DNA of 64,000 nt. It comes from Planotetraspora kaengkrachanensis (GTDB lineage: Bacteria > Actinomycetota > Actinomycetes > Streptosporangiales > Streptosporangiaceae). A program made the position numbers and the translations under genes. The notes under the pieces are model-generated. The model saw only the letters and a program-made list of their open reading frames with translations, made no database searches and was not told the origin of the DNA. The DNA lies in NCBI RefSeq assembly GCF_016862895.1, contig NZ_BONV01000010.1, positions 204,749 through 268,748 on the forward strand. The letters are read 5' to 3'. The first letter of the stretch is position 1; each line of letters opens with the position of its first letter. Shown one piece after another: positions 40,608 through 49,293 of the stretch.

Positions 40608-41641
40608 CGACGACGGCCACCCGGCGGCGGGAACAAGGCGGCTCCCCTGAGAAGGCCCGGTCCCGGCTGCCCCTCGCGGGAGTCTCCGCGGCCGGGCTGC
40701 TCGCCGTCCTGATCGCGACGTGGGCCACCCGGCCGGGGCCGGTGGAGGGGATCACGATGCCGAGCGGGCTCGTCGAGTACGGCCTGCCGGTCGCCCGGCT
40801 GGTCCTCGACCTGTCCGCGACGGCCGCCGTCGGCCTGAGCCTGCTGCCCAAGCTCCTCGGCTTCGACGACCCGGACAGGACGGAGCCGATCGCGGGCAGG
40901 GCCAGGCACTGGGCCGTGATGAGCGCGCTGATCTGGTGCGCGGCCGCGCTCGTCGCCACGATCCTGAGCGCCGCGGAGGTCCAGCCGGGCGGGTTCCCCG
41001 ACGTCGCCACCTACGTCGACCGCATCGGATCGGGTCAGGGTCTCATCATCAGCGCGTCCTGCGCCCTGGTCAGCGCGACCGTGGGCATGCTGGCCGTCCG
41101 GTTCGGCGAGAAGGTCCCCGCGGAGCTGCGCGTGCTCGTCGCGGCGTTCGGCCTGCTCCCCCTCCCCGTCACCGGGCACGCGTCCAACTGGTACTGGCAC
41201 GACCTGACCATGGTGTCGATGGAGCTGCACGTCATCGGGGCCGCCGTCTGGACCGGGGGCCTGGCGGCGCTCGCCGTGCTGCTGGTGCGCGACCGCGGGC
41301 TCCTCGCCCGCACGCTTCCGCGCTTCTCCAGGCTCGCCACGGTGGCCCTGCTCGTCGTGGGCCTGTCCGGCGTCTTCAACGCCGTGGTCGAGTTGCTCCT
41401 CGCGCCCGGCCACGACTTCCCGGAGTCGCTGGTGACCACGCGGTACGGCTGGCTCGTGGTGGCCAAGACCGTGTTCGTCGCCGTGATCGCGCTGCTCGGC
41501 GCCAACATCCGCTGGCGGCTGATGCCCGCCGTCACGCGGCAGGCCCCCACCGCGTTCGCGGCGTGGGCGGCGTTCGAACTGGCCGTGATGGGCCTCGCCT
41601 TCGGCGTCGCGGTCGCGCTCACCCGAGCGCCCATCTCCTGA
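40604..41641 (+). CDS. copD: Copper resistance membrane protein CopD-like
   Basis: 345 residues from ATG 40604 (ATGA overlap with copC). About eight membrane helices. Conserved His-rich helices include LPVTGHASNWYWHDLTMVSMELHVIGAAVWTGGLAAL, where several His and the WxGG motif mark the CopD domain. CopC outside and CopD in the membrane together take up or handle copper. A 13-bp terminator hairpin follows the stop codon by 55 bases. Confidence 0.9.
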   Translation: MTTTATRRREQGGSPEKARSRLPLAGVSAAGLLAVLIATWATRPGPVEGITMPSGLVEYGLPVARLVLDLSATAAVGLSLLPKLLGFDDPDRTEPIAGRARHWAVMSALIWCAAALVATILSAAEVQPGGFPDVATYVDRIGSGQGLIISASCALVSATVGMLAVRFGEKVPAELRVLVAAFGLLPLPVTGHASNWYWHDLTMVSMELHVIGAAVWTGGLAALAVLLVRDRGLLARTLPRFSRLATVALLVVGLSGVFNAVVELLLAPGHDFPESLVTTRYGWLVVAKTVFVAVIALLGANIRWRLMPAVTRQAPTAFAAWAAFELAVMGLAFGVAVALTRAPIS

Positions 41642-41695
41642 CACCCGCCCACCTGACGCCCGTCGCAGGGCCCCGCCCCGGGGCCGGGACGACGG

Positions 41696-41726
41696 CAGCC
41701 CGGCAGGCGTGCGGCCTGCCGGGCTG
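41696..41726. terminator. Perfect 13-bp hairpin between convergent copD and membrane-protein genes
   Basis: Arms CAGCCCGGCAGGC / GCCTGCCGGGCTG with a 5-base loop, 55 bases after copD and 28 bases past the stop of the gene on the other strand; a bidirectional terminator. Confidence 0.8.
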
Positions 41727-41753
41727 CCGGCTCCGTCGTTCTGCGTTCGCGAG

Positions 41754-43064
41754 CTAGCGTTCGCCGGTTCCGTCTGACGCGGATGCCGCACCCGCGTCGC
41801 GGGCGGGCGCGGTGGTCGGCACGGGCTCCGCGTCCGGCGCGCGCACCGGTTCCGCCGCCGTGCCGTCCCCGGTTCCGGTCACCGCATCGGCGCCTGTGCC
41901 CGCGCCCGTTTCCGCGGGCGACGCCTCCGTGGACGCGGCCGGCGCCCGGCGCCTGCCCACGAGCCACTCGGCGACCAGCCACGCCGCCGCCAGCAGGGCC
42001 GCGGTCACCGGCCAGGACGCCACCGCGTACGGCGGAGCGTCCAGCACCCGGTCCTGTACGGCGAGCCCTCCGTACACCCCTGCCGTCACGAGCGCCGCGC
42101 CCAGGACCGGCCTGAAGTACGGGATCCGCACGAAGAAGGCCAGATCGACCGCGAGCCCGGCGAGCAGGAAGAAGAACGGGATCGCCGAGGGCGGGAACGT
42201 GCCCCCGACGAGGATCGGCCACACCAGGCAGCGGTAGGCGACGTAGAGCGCCGCGATCGACGTCGCTGTCCAGCGCTTCTTCACGATGAGCCGCGCGACG
42301 ACCAGGATGATCATGCCGGCCGCGCCCGCGTAGACCGGGTAGACGTAGTCGGGCACCGGCAGCGAGAACTTGAGGATCATGGGGCGGTCCACCGCCCTGC
42401 CCATCTGGTCGGCCGCGAACTGGAGCAGGCTCGGCTCGGCGTACGGCTGGCCCCGGTCCCAGGAGGCCAGTTCCAGCACGCCGTACTCCTGGTGCTGCTC
42501 GGGGAAGTGCACGTTCTCGAAGAAGAACGTGAAGAGCACCCCGAGCACGACGGTCCGCAGCCGATCGGAGATCACGCCGTACGATGCGGCCCCCAGGTAC
42601 CAGCCCCGGATCACACCGGCGATCATCAGGGCGGTCCCGATGAACAGCAGGGCGTGGGAGGGGCTCCAGGCGGTGATGTCGAGGCCGTTGACCCGGTGGT
42701 TGATCAGGTCGAGCGGGATCGCGATGAGGAAGATCCCCGTGCCCCACTGGATCAGCCGGGAGGCGGTGCGGTCGACGCCGTAGCCCGTGTACCAGTGCAC
42801 GATCGCAAGGCCGACGGCGATGACCGTGCCCACGGTGTTGAGCATGTGCGGGGGGGCGAGGTCGTCGCGCAGCCACTTGAAGTGCCACGAGACGTCCCAG
42901 GTCGACCCGAGCACCTTCAGGACGAACGCCGCGAGCCAGCCGAGATAGAGCACCCTGAACAGATCGGCCGGGGTCTGCCGCCCCGGCTCCCCCCTCGTCC
43001 AGTAGGGGAGCGCCCACTCGATGACGCGAGCGGGGAGCTGCTTGAGCGTCGTTCCTGTCGTCAC
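41754..43064 (-). CDS. Polytopic membrane protein of unknown function
   Basis: 436 residues from GTG 43064; the frame is open to 43169 but the added part is not family-like. About ten membrane helices, with charged His-containing ends: LGSTWDVSWHFKWLRDDLAPPHMLNTVGTVIAV, WSPSHALLFIGTALMIAG, FFFENVHFPEQHQEYGVLELASWDRGQPYAEP. The C-terminal 60 residues are Ala/Thr/Pro/Glu-rich and disordered. Clustered His, Asp and Glu facing the membrane surface beside copCD could mean metal handling, but no family is recognised. Convergent with copD. Confidence 0.65.
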   Translation of the reverse strand: MTTGTTLKQLPARVIEWALPYWTRGEPGRQTPADLFRVLYLGWLAAFVLKVLGSTWDVSWHFKWLRDDLAPPHMLNTVGTVIAVGLAIVHWYTGYGVDRTASRLIQWGTGIFLIAIPLDLINHRVNGLDITAWSPSHALLFIGTALMIAGVIRGWYLGAASYGVISDRLRTVVLGVLFTFFFENVHFPEQHQEYGVLELASWDRGQPYAEPSLLQFAADQMGRAVDRPMILKFSLPVPDYVYPVYAGAAGMIILVVARLIVKKRWTATSIAALYVAYRCLVWPILVGGTFPPSAIPFFFLLAGLAVDLAFFVRIPYFRPVLGAALVTAGVYGGLAVQDRVLDAPPYAVASWPVTAALLAAAWLVAEWLVGRRRAPAASTEASPAETGAGTGADAVTGTGDGTAAEPVRAPDAEPVPTTAPARDAGAASASDGTGER

Positions 43065-43251
43065 GCGCGAAATGATGCCGGTCCGCCGCTTGTGGGCGCA
43101 ATCGGGGATGACCCGGAGAAGCCGCCCCGCAGGCCTCGCATTCCCCTGAACAGCAGGCCGGAGCGGCACCGTGGCCCGATCGAGACCCGGACGGGCGAAT
43201 TTACCCGCGCACGCGGATCGATCTCCTCTGATCGCTCAGTAGCATCGCGAT

Positions 43252-45870
43252 ATGACGTTTCCGGGCGGGCGGCGGGCCCTGACTGCCGTGGTCGCTCTGG
43301 TCCTCGTGGTCGTGGGCGGCCTCACGTGGGCGTTGTGGCCCTCCGGCGAGCCGGTCCGGGGCCAGGACACCGCCATCTCCGTGGTGGACGGCCCCGGGGA
43401 CGACCAGCGCGTGACCCTCGACGCCACCTTCTTCCCGCCCGCCACCGGCGGGAAGGCCCCCGCGGTGCTGCTGGCGCACGGCTTCGGCGGGAGCAAGCAG
43501 AGCGTTCGCGACCTCGCCGTACGGCTCGCCGGGCGAGGCTACGCCGTTCTCACCTGGTCGGCCCGCGGATTCGGCCGCTCCACCGGTGAGATCGCGCTGA
43601 ACTCCCCCGACTACGAGGTCAAGGACGTCCGCCAGCTCGTCGACTGGCTGGCGAAGCGTCCCGAGGTGCGCCTCGACGGGGCGGGCGACCCGCGGGTCGG
43701 AATCGCGGGCGGCTCGTACGGCGGGGCCATCGCCCTCATGACCGCGGCCTACGACAGCAGGATCGACGCGATCGCCCCCGAGATCACCTGGAACGACCTC
43801 GCGGACTCGCTCTTCCCGGACGCGGGCGGCAACGGCCCCATGAACGGCGTCTTCAAGAAGATGTGGGCGGGGATCTTCTTCAGCTCCGGCGGCAGCGGCC
43901 TCGCCCCGGACGGCGGACTCGACGCGCAGAGCCTCGCCGGGCTTTCCGGGGGGCCCGCCCCCGCCCGGGCCCTGACTCCGCAGCAGGTGCAGTGCGGGCG
44001 TTTCCTCCCGGCGATCTGTGACATGTACCAAACCGTCGCCGCCACCGGACGGGCCACGCCGGAGGCCATCAGCCTGCTGCGGCGGTCCAGCCCGTCCTCG
44101 GTGCCGGACAAGATCCGCATCCCGACGCTCCTGATCCAGGGGCAGCGGGACTCGCTGTTCCCCCTCGGCCAGGCGGACGCCAACGCGCGGCAGATCGCCG
44201 CGACCGGCGCGCCCGTCGAGGTGGCCTGGATCAACGGCGGGCACGACGGCGGCGACAGCGAGCCCGACTGGGTCTTCGACCGTACGGCCGGCTGGTTCGA
44301 CCGCTGGCTCAAGAACGGCCCCGGCTCCACCGCGTCCGGCGCGGGCACCGGGGCGGCGAGTGCGGCCGCGGGACCCGCGGGGGGCGCGGCCTTCACCGTG
44401 AGCCGTGACGGCGGACGCGATCCCGGCACCCGCCAGAGCGTGCTCGTGCACGCCACCGCGAACGGCTATCCGGGGCTGTCCGGCACCTCCGACACGAAGG
44501 TGCGGCTCTCCGGGCCCGAGCAGCAGATCGCCAACCCCCCGGGCGGCTCGCCCGCCTCCATCTCCTCGGTCCCGGGGTTCGGCGGCCTGCTCCGCAGCAG
44601 CGGCGGCCTCGGGGTCTCCCTCGACATACCTGGCCAGGCGGCGACGTTCGAGTCCGCTCCCCTGGCCGCTCCCACGAACGTCACCGGCAGTGCCACCGTC
44701 CAGATCAAGGTGTACGGCACGGGCGAGGCCACGTTGTTCGCCAAGCTCTACGACTCCTCGGGCGGGCCGGTGGCCGTGCTGCCGTCCAGCCTGGTCGCGC
44801 CGTTCCGGGTCACCGCGACCGAGGAGGGCACGCCGGTCACCGTGACGCTTCCGGCTATCGACAGGGCGTTCGACGCCGGCCATCGGATGCGCGTGGTCAT
44901 CTCGGCGACCGACCTCGGGTTCAGCACGCCGGCGGAGCCCGCGGTCTACCGGATCGGGCTGGCCTCCCCCGAGCTGACGGTGCCCGCCGACCCGGCGCTG
45001 ATCACTCCGGCGACCGGCCCCGCGTGGTGGATCTGGGCCCTGCCGCTCGCGGCGACGCTGATCGCGGTGGTCCTCGTCCTGACCCGGCGCGCCCGTCCCG
45101 CCGGATCCGCCGGAGACCGCCCCGACCTGGCCGAGGTCCCGCTGGTGATCACCGGCCTCGGCAAGCGGTACAGGAACGGCGAGAAGGCGGTCGACGACCT
45201 GTCCTTCCGCGTGGAGAGAGGGCAGGTCCTCGGCCTGCTCGGTCCCAACGGCGCCGGCAAGACCACGACGATGCGCATGCTGATGGGGCTCATCCTCCCC
45301 GACGAGGGAGAGATCCGGATCTTCGGGCATCCGGTGGTGCCGGGCGCGCCCGTGCTGTCACGCCTGGGGTCGTTCGTGGAGGGGCCCGGCTTCCTTCCGC
45401 ACCTGTCGGGGCGGGCCAACCTCGAGCTCTACTGGCAGGCCACGGGACGGCCGGCCGAGGACGCGCACGTGGAGGAGGCGCTGGAGATCGCCGGTCTGGG
45501 GGCGGCCCTCGAGCGCGCGGTGCGCACCTACTCCCAGGGGATGCGGCAGCGGCTGGCCATCGCCCAGGCCATGCTCGGCCTGCCCGATCTCCTGGTCCTC
45601 GACGAACCCACCAACGGGCTCGACCCGCCCCAGATCGCGGAGATGCGCAAGGTGCTCAAGGCGTACGCCCAGCACGGCCGCACGGTGATCGTCTCCAGTC
45701 ACCTGCTCGGCGAGGTCGAGCAGACCTGCAGCCACGTGGTCGTGATGCACCGCGGCCGGCTGGTGTCTGAGGGACCGGTCGACGGCCTGCTCGGCACCTC
45801 CGCCTCCCACAACGGCTCCCGCCACCGCCTCGAGGACGTCTTCCTCGACCTGATCGGAGAGAGCAGATGA
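43252..45870 (+). CDS. Fusion of exported S15/CocE-like hydrolase with cytoplasmic ABC ATPase
   Basis: 872 residues in one frame. Residues 10-29: signal-anchor helix. 55-350: alpha/beta hydrolase with LLAHGFGGSKQ, GGSYGGAIAL (Ser155), GQRDSLFP (Asp300), NGGHDGG (His331). About 360-585: S15-type jelly-roll C-domain. 592-611: membrane helix WWIWALPLAATLIAVVLVLT. 634-872: ABC ATPase with GPNGAGKTT (664-672), YSQGMRQRLAIAQ signature (about 760), LLVLDEPTNGLDPP Walker B and SSHLL. So one polypeptide puts a hydrolase outside and an ATPase inside. The permease gene overlaps by ATGA. Such fusions occur in other actinomycetes (from memory); substrate unknown. Confidence 0.92.
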   Translation: MTFPGGRRALTAVVALVLVVVGGLTWALWPSGEPVRGQDTAISVVDGPGDDQRVTLDATFFPPATGGKAPAVLLAHGFGGSKQSVRDLAVRLAGRGYAVLTWSARGFGRSTGEIALNSPDYEVKDVRQLVDWLAKRPEVRLDGAGDPRVGIAGGSYGGAIALMTAAYDSRIDAIAPEITWNDLADSLFPDAGGNGPMNGVFKKMWAGIFFSSGGSGLAPDGGLDAQSLAGLSGGPAPARALTPQQVQCGRFLPAICDMYQTVAATGRATPEAISLLRRSSPSSVPDKIRIPTLLIQGQRDSLFPLGQADANARQIAATGAPVEVAWINGGHDGGDSEPDWVFDRTAGWFDRWLKNGPGSTASGAGTGAASAAAGPAGGAAFTVSRDGGRDPGTRQSVLVHATANGYPGLSGTSDTKVRLSGPEQQIANPPGGSPASISSVPGFGGLLRSSGGLGVSLDIPGQAATFESAPLAAPTNVTGSATVQIKVYGTGEATLFAKLYDSSGGPVAVLPSSLVAPFRVTATEEGTPVTVTLPAIDRAFDAGHRMRVVISATDLGFSTPAEPAVYRIGLASPELTVPADPALITPATGPAWWIWALPLAATLIAVVLVLTRRARPAGSAGDRPDLAEVPLVITGLGKRYRNGEKAVDDLSFRVERGQVLGLLGPNGAGKTTTMRMLMGLILPDEGEIRIFGHPVVPGAPVLSRLGSFVEGPGFLPHLSGRANLELYWQATGRPAEDAHVEEALEIAGLGAALERAVRTYSQGMRQRLAIAQAMLGLPDLLVLDEPTNGLDPPQIAEMRKVLKAYAQHGRTVIVSSHLLGEVEQTCSHVVVMHRGRLVSEGPVDGLLGTSASHNGSRHRLEDVFLDLIGESR

Positions 45871-46748
45871 CCGCCCCCGTGAGCCCCGCCACCGGCGAGG
45901 ACGCCCTGGGATACGCCCGGGGGTACGCGCCCGGGCGGACCCTGCCGCTGCGCGTGGAGATCGTGCGCCAGTTCAGGCGGCGGCGGACGCTGGCGATGTT
46001 CGCCCTGCTGCTGGCACTGCCGTGGGTGCTGGTGGTGGCCTTCCAGTTCGGGCCGGGGTCGAACGGCGGCAACTCGCTCAGGTTGTCCGACCTGGCCACC
46101 GCGGGCGGGCTGAACTTCGCGGCGTTCGCGTTGTCGGTGTCGGCCAGCTTCCTGCTCGTCGTCGCCGTGGCCCTGTTCTGCGGTGACACGGTGGCGAGCG
46201 AGGCGAACTGGTCGTCGCTGCGCTACCTGCTGGCCGCGCCGATCCCCCGTGACCGGCTGCTGCGCCAGAAGCTGATCGTCGCGCTCGGATACTCGGCGGC
46301 CGCGGTGACGGTGCTGCCGCTGATGGCGCTGCTGGCCGGCACGCTCGCGTTCGGCTGGCACGACATCAAGGTGCCGGGCACCGGCGAGATCATCGCGGCC
46401 ACGGACGTGCTGCCCAAGTTCGCACTCGTCATCGGGTACGCGCTGGTCAGCCAGCTCGTGGTCGCGTCGCTCGCGTTCCTGCTCTCGGTCGGTACCGACT
46501 CCCCACTGGGCGCGGTCGGCGGCGCCGTGGGGCTGGTGATCGTCAGCACGATCCTGCAGGCTGTCGAGGCCCTGGGCTCGTTCCGCGAGTTCCTGCCCAC
46601 GTTCTGGAACACCGCGTGGCTCGACGCGCTCTCGCCGCAGCCCGACTACGGCGGGATGATCAAGGGCGTGTCGGTGTCCGTGACCTACTCGGTGATCCTG
46701 ATCGCGTTCGCCTTCCGGCGCTTCCGCCGAAAGGACGTGGTGTCTTAG
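45867..46748 (+). CDS. ABC-2-type permease, partner of the hydrolase-ATPase fusion
   Basis: 293 residues, ATGA overlap with the fusion gene. Six membrane segments, starting at MFALLLALPWVLVVAFQFG; SEANWSSLRYLLAAPIPRDRLLRQKLIVAL is the cytoplasmic loop and coupling helix typical of ABC-2 permeases. Together with the fused ATPase it would form a complete exporter or a signalling/resistance transporter. A hairpin terminator lies 14 bases after the stop. Confidence 0.88.
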   Translation: MTAPVSPATGEDALGYARGYAPGRTLPLRVEIVRQFRRRRTLAMFALLLALPWVLVVAFQFGPGSNGGNSLRLSDLATAGGLNFAAFALSVSASFLLVVAVALFCGDTVASEANWSSLRYLLAAPIPRDRLLRQKLIVALGYSAAAVTVLPLMALLAGTLAFGWHDIKVPGTGEIIAATDVLPKFALVIGYALVSQLVVASLAFLLSVGTDSPLGAVGGAVGLVIVSTILQAVEALGSFREFLPTFWNTAWLDALSPQPDYGGMIKGVSVSVTYSVILIAFAFRRFRRKDVVS

Positions 46749-46761
46749 GACGCGTGGGGTT

Positions 46762-46780
46762 CCGGGACGCGGCGTCCCGG
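46762..46780. terminator. Short hairpin between permease and small minus-strand gene
   Basis: Arms CCGGGAC / GTCCCGG with a 5-base GC loop, 14 bases after the permease stop and 8 bases past the end of the convergent small gene. Confidence 0.55.
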
Positions 46781-46787
46781 GGATGCG

Positions 46788-46955
46788 CTAGTCCCAGTGG
46801 GGCGGGCGTTCCTCCAGGTAACGGGAGTCGTCGGAACCGGAGCTCCATTCGCCCCAGCCGAGGTCGGTGTCGTCACTGGTCTGGTCGGGAAGCACCGGCA
46901 GTCCCTCGTCGAAGAGGTCCACCGGACGCAGGTCATCCGGATGCTGCTCCGTCAC
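46788..46955 (-). CDS. Small acidic conserved protein, 55 residues
   Basis: Reading from GTG 46955: VTEQHPDDLRPVDLFDEGLP and, at the end, SRYLEERPPHWD, then TAG. Very acidic (Asp/Glu-rich), Trp-containing, no membrane helix or zinc motif. The composition and the WGEWSS / ERPPHWD ends resemble short conserved actinobacterial proteins of unknown function. Codon third positions are GC-rich. It is convergent with the permease gene, and 217 bases divide it from the STAND gene at 47173. Confidence 0.6.
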   Translation of the reverse strand: MTEQHPDDLRPVDLFDEGLPVLPDQTSDDTDLGWGEWSSGSDDSRYLEERPPHWD

Positions 46956-47172
46956 GGTCCAATGCTATCCGGCCACGTCGGCGGGGCGCGGCCGGACCGG
47001 CCGTCCGCTTCCGGCCGGGCCACCCTCCGCGGCGGTGGGAGATCCGGTCCGCGCGTGAGGTGTTTTTCCCCCCGAGCGGAAACCTCGCGACCGCTCATCC
47101 GGACATCTATCGGTCGCCAAAGGTACGATGCGGGAACAGACAGCACGCCGGACGATCCCCCCGTGAGGCGGC

Positions 47173-49287
47173 ATGGCAACGCCATCAGGATGGCGACGAG
47201 AGGGCAACCTGCCCACCGAGCTGACCAGCTTCGTGGGCCGCACACGCCTACTGGCTTCGCTCAGGCAACGACTCCAGGAGTCCCGGCTGGTCACCGTGAC
47301 CGGGATCGGCGGAGTCGGAAAGTCGCGGACGGCCGTGCGCATCGCCCATCAGGTTCGCGGAAAATACAAGGACGGCGTCTGGTACGCCGACCTCGCCAGG
47401 CTCCAGGACCCGGGCATGGTGCACCACGCGATCACCTCGGCGCTCGGCATCGCCGACCAGTCGTCAAGGGACGAGGCGGACACGCTGGCCGAGTGGCTGG
47501 CCGACCGCGAGCTCCTGCTGATCCTGGACACCTGCGAGCACCTCGTCGAAGCCTGTGCCCGTCTGACCGACCAGTTGCTCGACCGCGCGCCCAACCTGCG
47601 CATCATCGCGACCAGCCGCCGATCGCTCAACGCGCGCCATGAGTACACCCTGGCGGTCCCGCCGCTGACCGTCCCCAGCGAAGACCCGGCGGACAACCCG
47701 TACAACAACGAGGCCGTCGAGCTGTTCAGCGAGCGCGCCTCCGTCGTCATGCCCGACTTCGTGCTCGACGAGGACAACATCGTCGCCGTGGCGGAGTTGT
47801 GCCGCCGCCTCGACGGCATCCCGCTGGCCATCGAGCTCGCCGCGGTGCGGCTGCGGACGTTGTCGGTCGAGCAGATCCTCGCGCTGCTGGCCGACCGGTT
47901 CAGCCTGCTCGCCGGGGCCAGCCGTACGGCGTTGCCGCGGCACCAGACGCTCCGCGCGGCCATCGGCTGGAGCCACGAGCTGTGCGAGCCCGCCGAGCGC
48001 CTGTTGTGGGCCCGGCTGTCGGTCTTCTCCGGAGACTTCGAACTGGAGGCCGCCCGATCGGTGTGCGCGGGCGACAACCTCGCACCGGCGACCATCGCGG
48101 ACGTGCTGTCCGGCCTGGTCGACAAGTCGGTGCTGCTCAGCTTCCCGACGGCGGCCGGCCAGCGGTACCGGCTGATCGACACGCTCCGGCAGTACGGCGG
48201 GGAGTGGCTGGACAAGCTCGGCGAGACGGCCCAGCTGCGCCGCCGCCACCGTGACTACTACCTCCAGCTGGCCGAGCGCAGCGAGAACTCGTGGTCGGGC
48301 CCGAGGCAGGTGCACTGGTACACCCGGATGCGCCAGGAGCACGACAACATCCGCATCGCCGTCGACTACTGCCTGACCACGCCGGGCGAGGCGCGGGTCG
48401 GCCTGGAGCTGCTGTCGTCGCTCTGGTTCCTCTGGGTCGCGTGCGGGTTCGCCAGGGAGGGCGGCGTCTACCTGGAGCGGGCGCTGAAGAACTGCCCGAC
48501 CCCGAGCAAGGAGCGCTGCAAGGCGCTGTGGGTGCTCGCCTATCTGCGCAGCGCGCAGGGCGACATGGCGGGCGCGCTGGCCGCGGCCGAGCAGTGCAGC
48601 ACCGACGCCGTCCAGGTGGGCGACTCCGTCGCCGTCCTGCTCGCGACGAAGATGCAGGGCACCGCCGCCATGCTGCAGGGCGACGCCCAGAAGGCGACCG
48701 CCCTGCTCGGCGTCGCCATCGAGTTCCACCGCGGCGGGCGTGAGCTCAACCCCGGCCTGCTCCCCGCGATCGTGGAGCTGTCGATGGTCCTGCTCTCCCA
48801 GGGCGACTTCCTGGAGGCGGAGACCCTCCTGGCCGACTGTCTCAAGGTGTGCCAGGAGCGCGGCGAGCTGTGGCTGCGGTCCTACGCGTGGTACGTCACC
48901 TCGCTCGTCCGGCGCGCGACCGACCGCCGGGACGACGCACTGTCGGCGTGCAAGGAGGCGCTGCGCATCAAGCGCCACTTCCACGACGTGCTGGGCGTGG
49001 TGCTCTGCGTCGACCAGCTCGCGGGGCTGAGCCTCGACCTCGGCTGGCCCGAGCGCACGGCGTTCCTGCTGGGCGCGGCCCAGGCCAACTGGAAGACCTT
49101 CGGGCTGCCCCTGTTCGGATCCCCGTTCTTCACGACCGAGCACGAGCAGTGCGTGAAGGAGTGCAAGAAAGCGATCGGCGACGCCGCTTACAACGACGCC
49201 TACGCCGAGGGAGCGCGGTTGAGCCTGAGCGACCTCATCGAGTACGCACTGGACGACTTCGACGATTTCCGCGCTCCCAGCGACTGA
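47173..49287 (+). CDS. STAND ATPase (NB-ARC type) with helical repeat C-terminus
   Basis: 704 residues. FVGRTRLLASLRQRL, Walker A GIGGVGKSRT (44-53), Walker B ELLLILDTCEHLVEA, sensor RIIATSRRSLN, and GIPLAIELAAVRLR (GLPLA motif) define the NTPase of LuxR/AfsR-type STAND proteins. Residues from about 400 on are TPR-like. Unlike regulators of the family there is no LuxR or SARP DNA-binding domain at either end, so it may regulate through protein contacts. It ends 7 bases before the convergent terpene synthase. Confidence 0.87.
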   Translation: MATPSGWRREGNLPTELTSFVGRTRLLASLRQRLQESRLVTVTGIGGVGKSRTAVRIAHQVRGKYKDGVWYADLARLQDPGMVHHAITSALGIADQSSRDEADTLAEWLADRELLLILDTCEHLVEACARLTDQLLDRAPNLRIIATSRRSLNARHEYTLAVPPLTVPSEDPADNPYNNEAVELFSERASVVMPDFVLDEDNIVAVAELCRRLDGIPLAIELAAVRLRTLSVEQILALLADRFSLLAGASRTALPRHQTLRAAIGWSHELCEPAERLLWARLSVFSGDFELEAARSVCAGDNLAPATIADVLSGLVDKSVLLSFPTAAGQRYRLIDTLRQYGGEWLDKLGETAQLRRRHRDYYLQLAERSENSWSGPRQVHWYTRMRQEHDNIRIAVDYCLTTPGEARVGLELLSSLWFLWVACGFAREGGVYLERALKNCPTPSKERCKALWVLAYLRSAQGDMAGALAAAEQCSTDAVQVGDSVAVLLATKMQGTAAMLQGDAQKATALLGVAIEFHRGGRELNPGLLPAIVELSMVLLSQGDFLEAETLLADCLKVCQERGELWLRSYAWYVTSLVRRATDRRDDALSACKEALRIKRHFHDVLGVVLCVDQLAGLSLDLGWPERTAFLLGAAQANWKTFGLPLFGSPFFTTEHEQCVKECKKAIGDAAYNDAYAEGARLSLSDLIEYALDDFDDFRAPSD

Positions 49288-49293
49288 CAGCGG

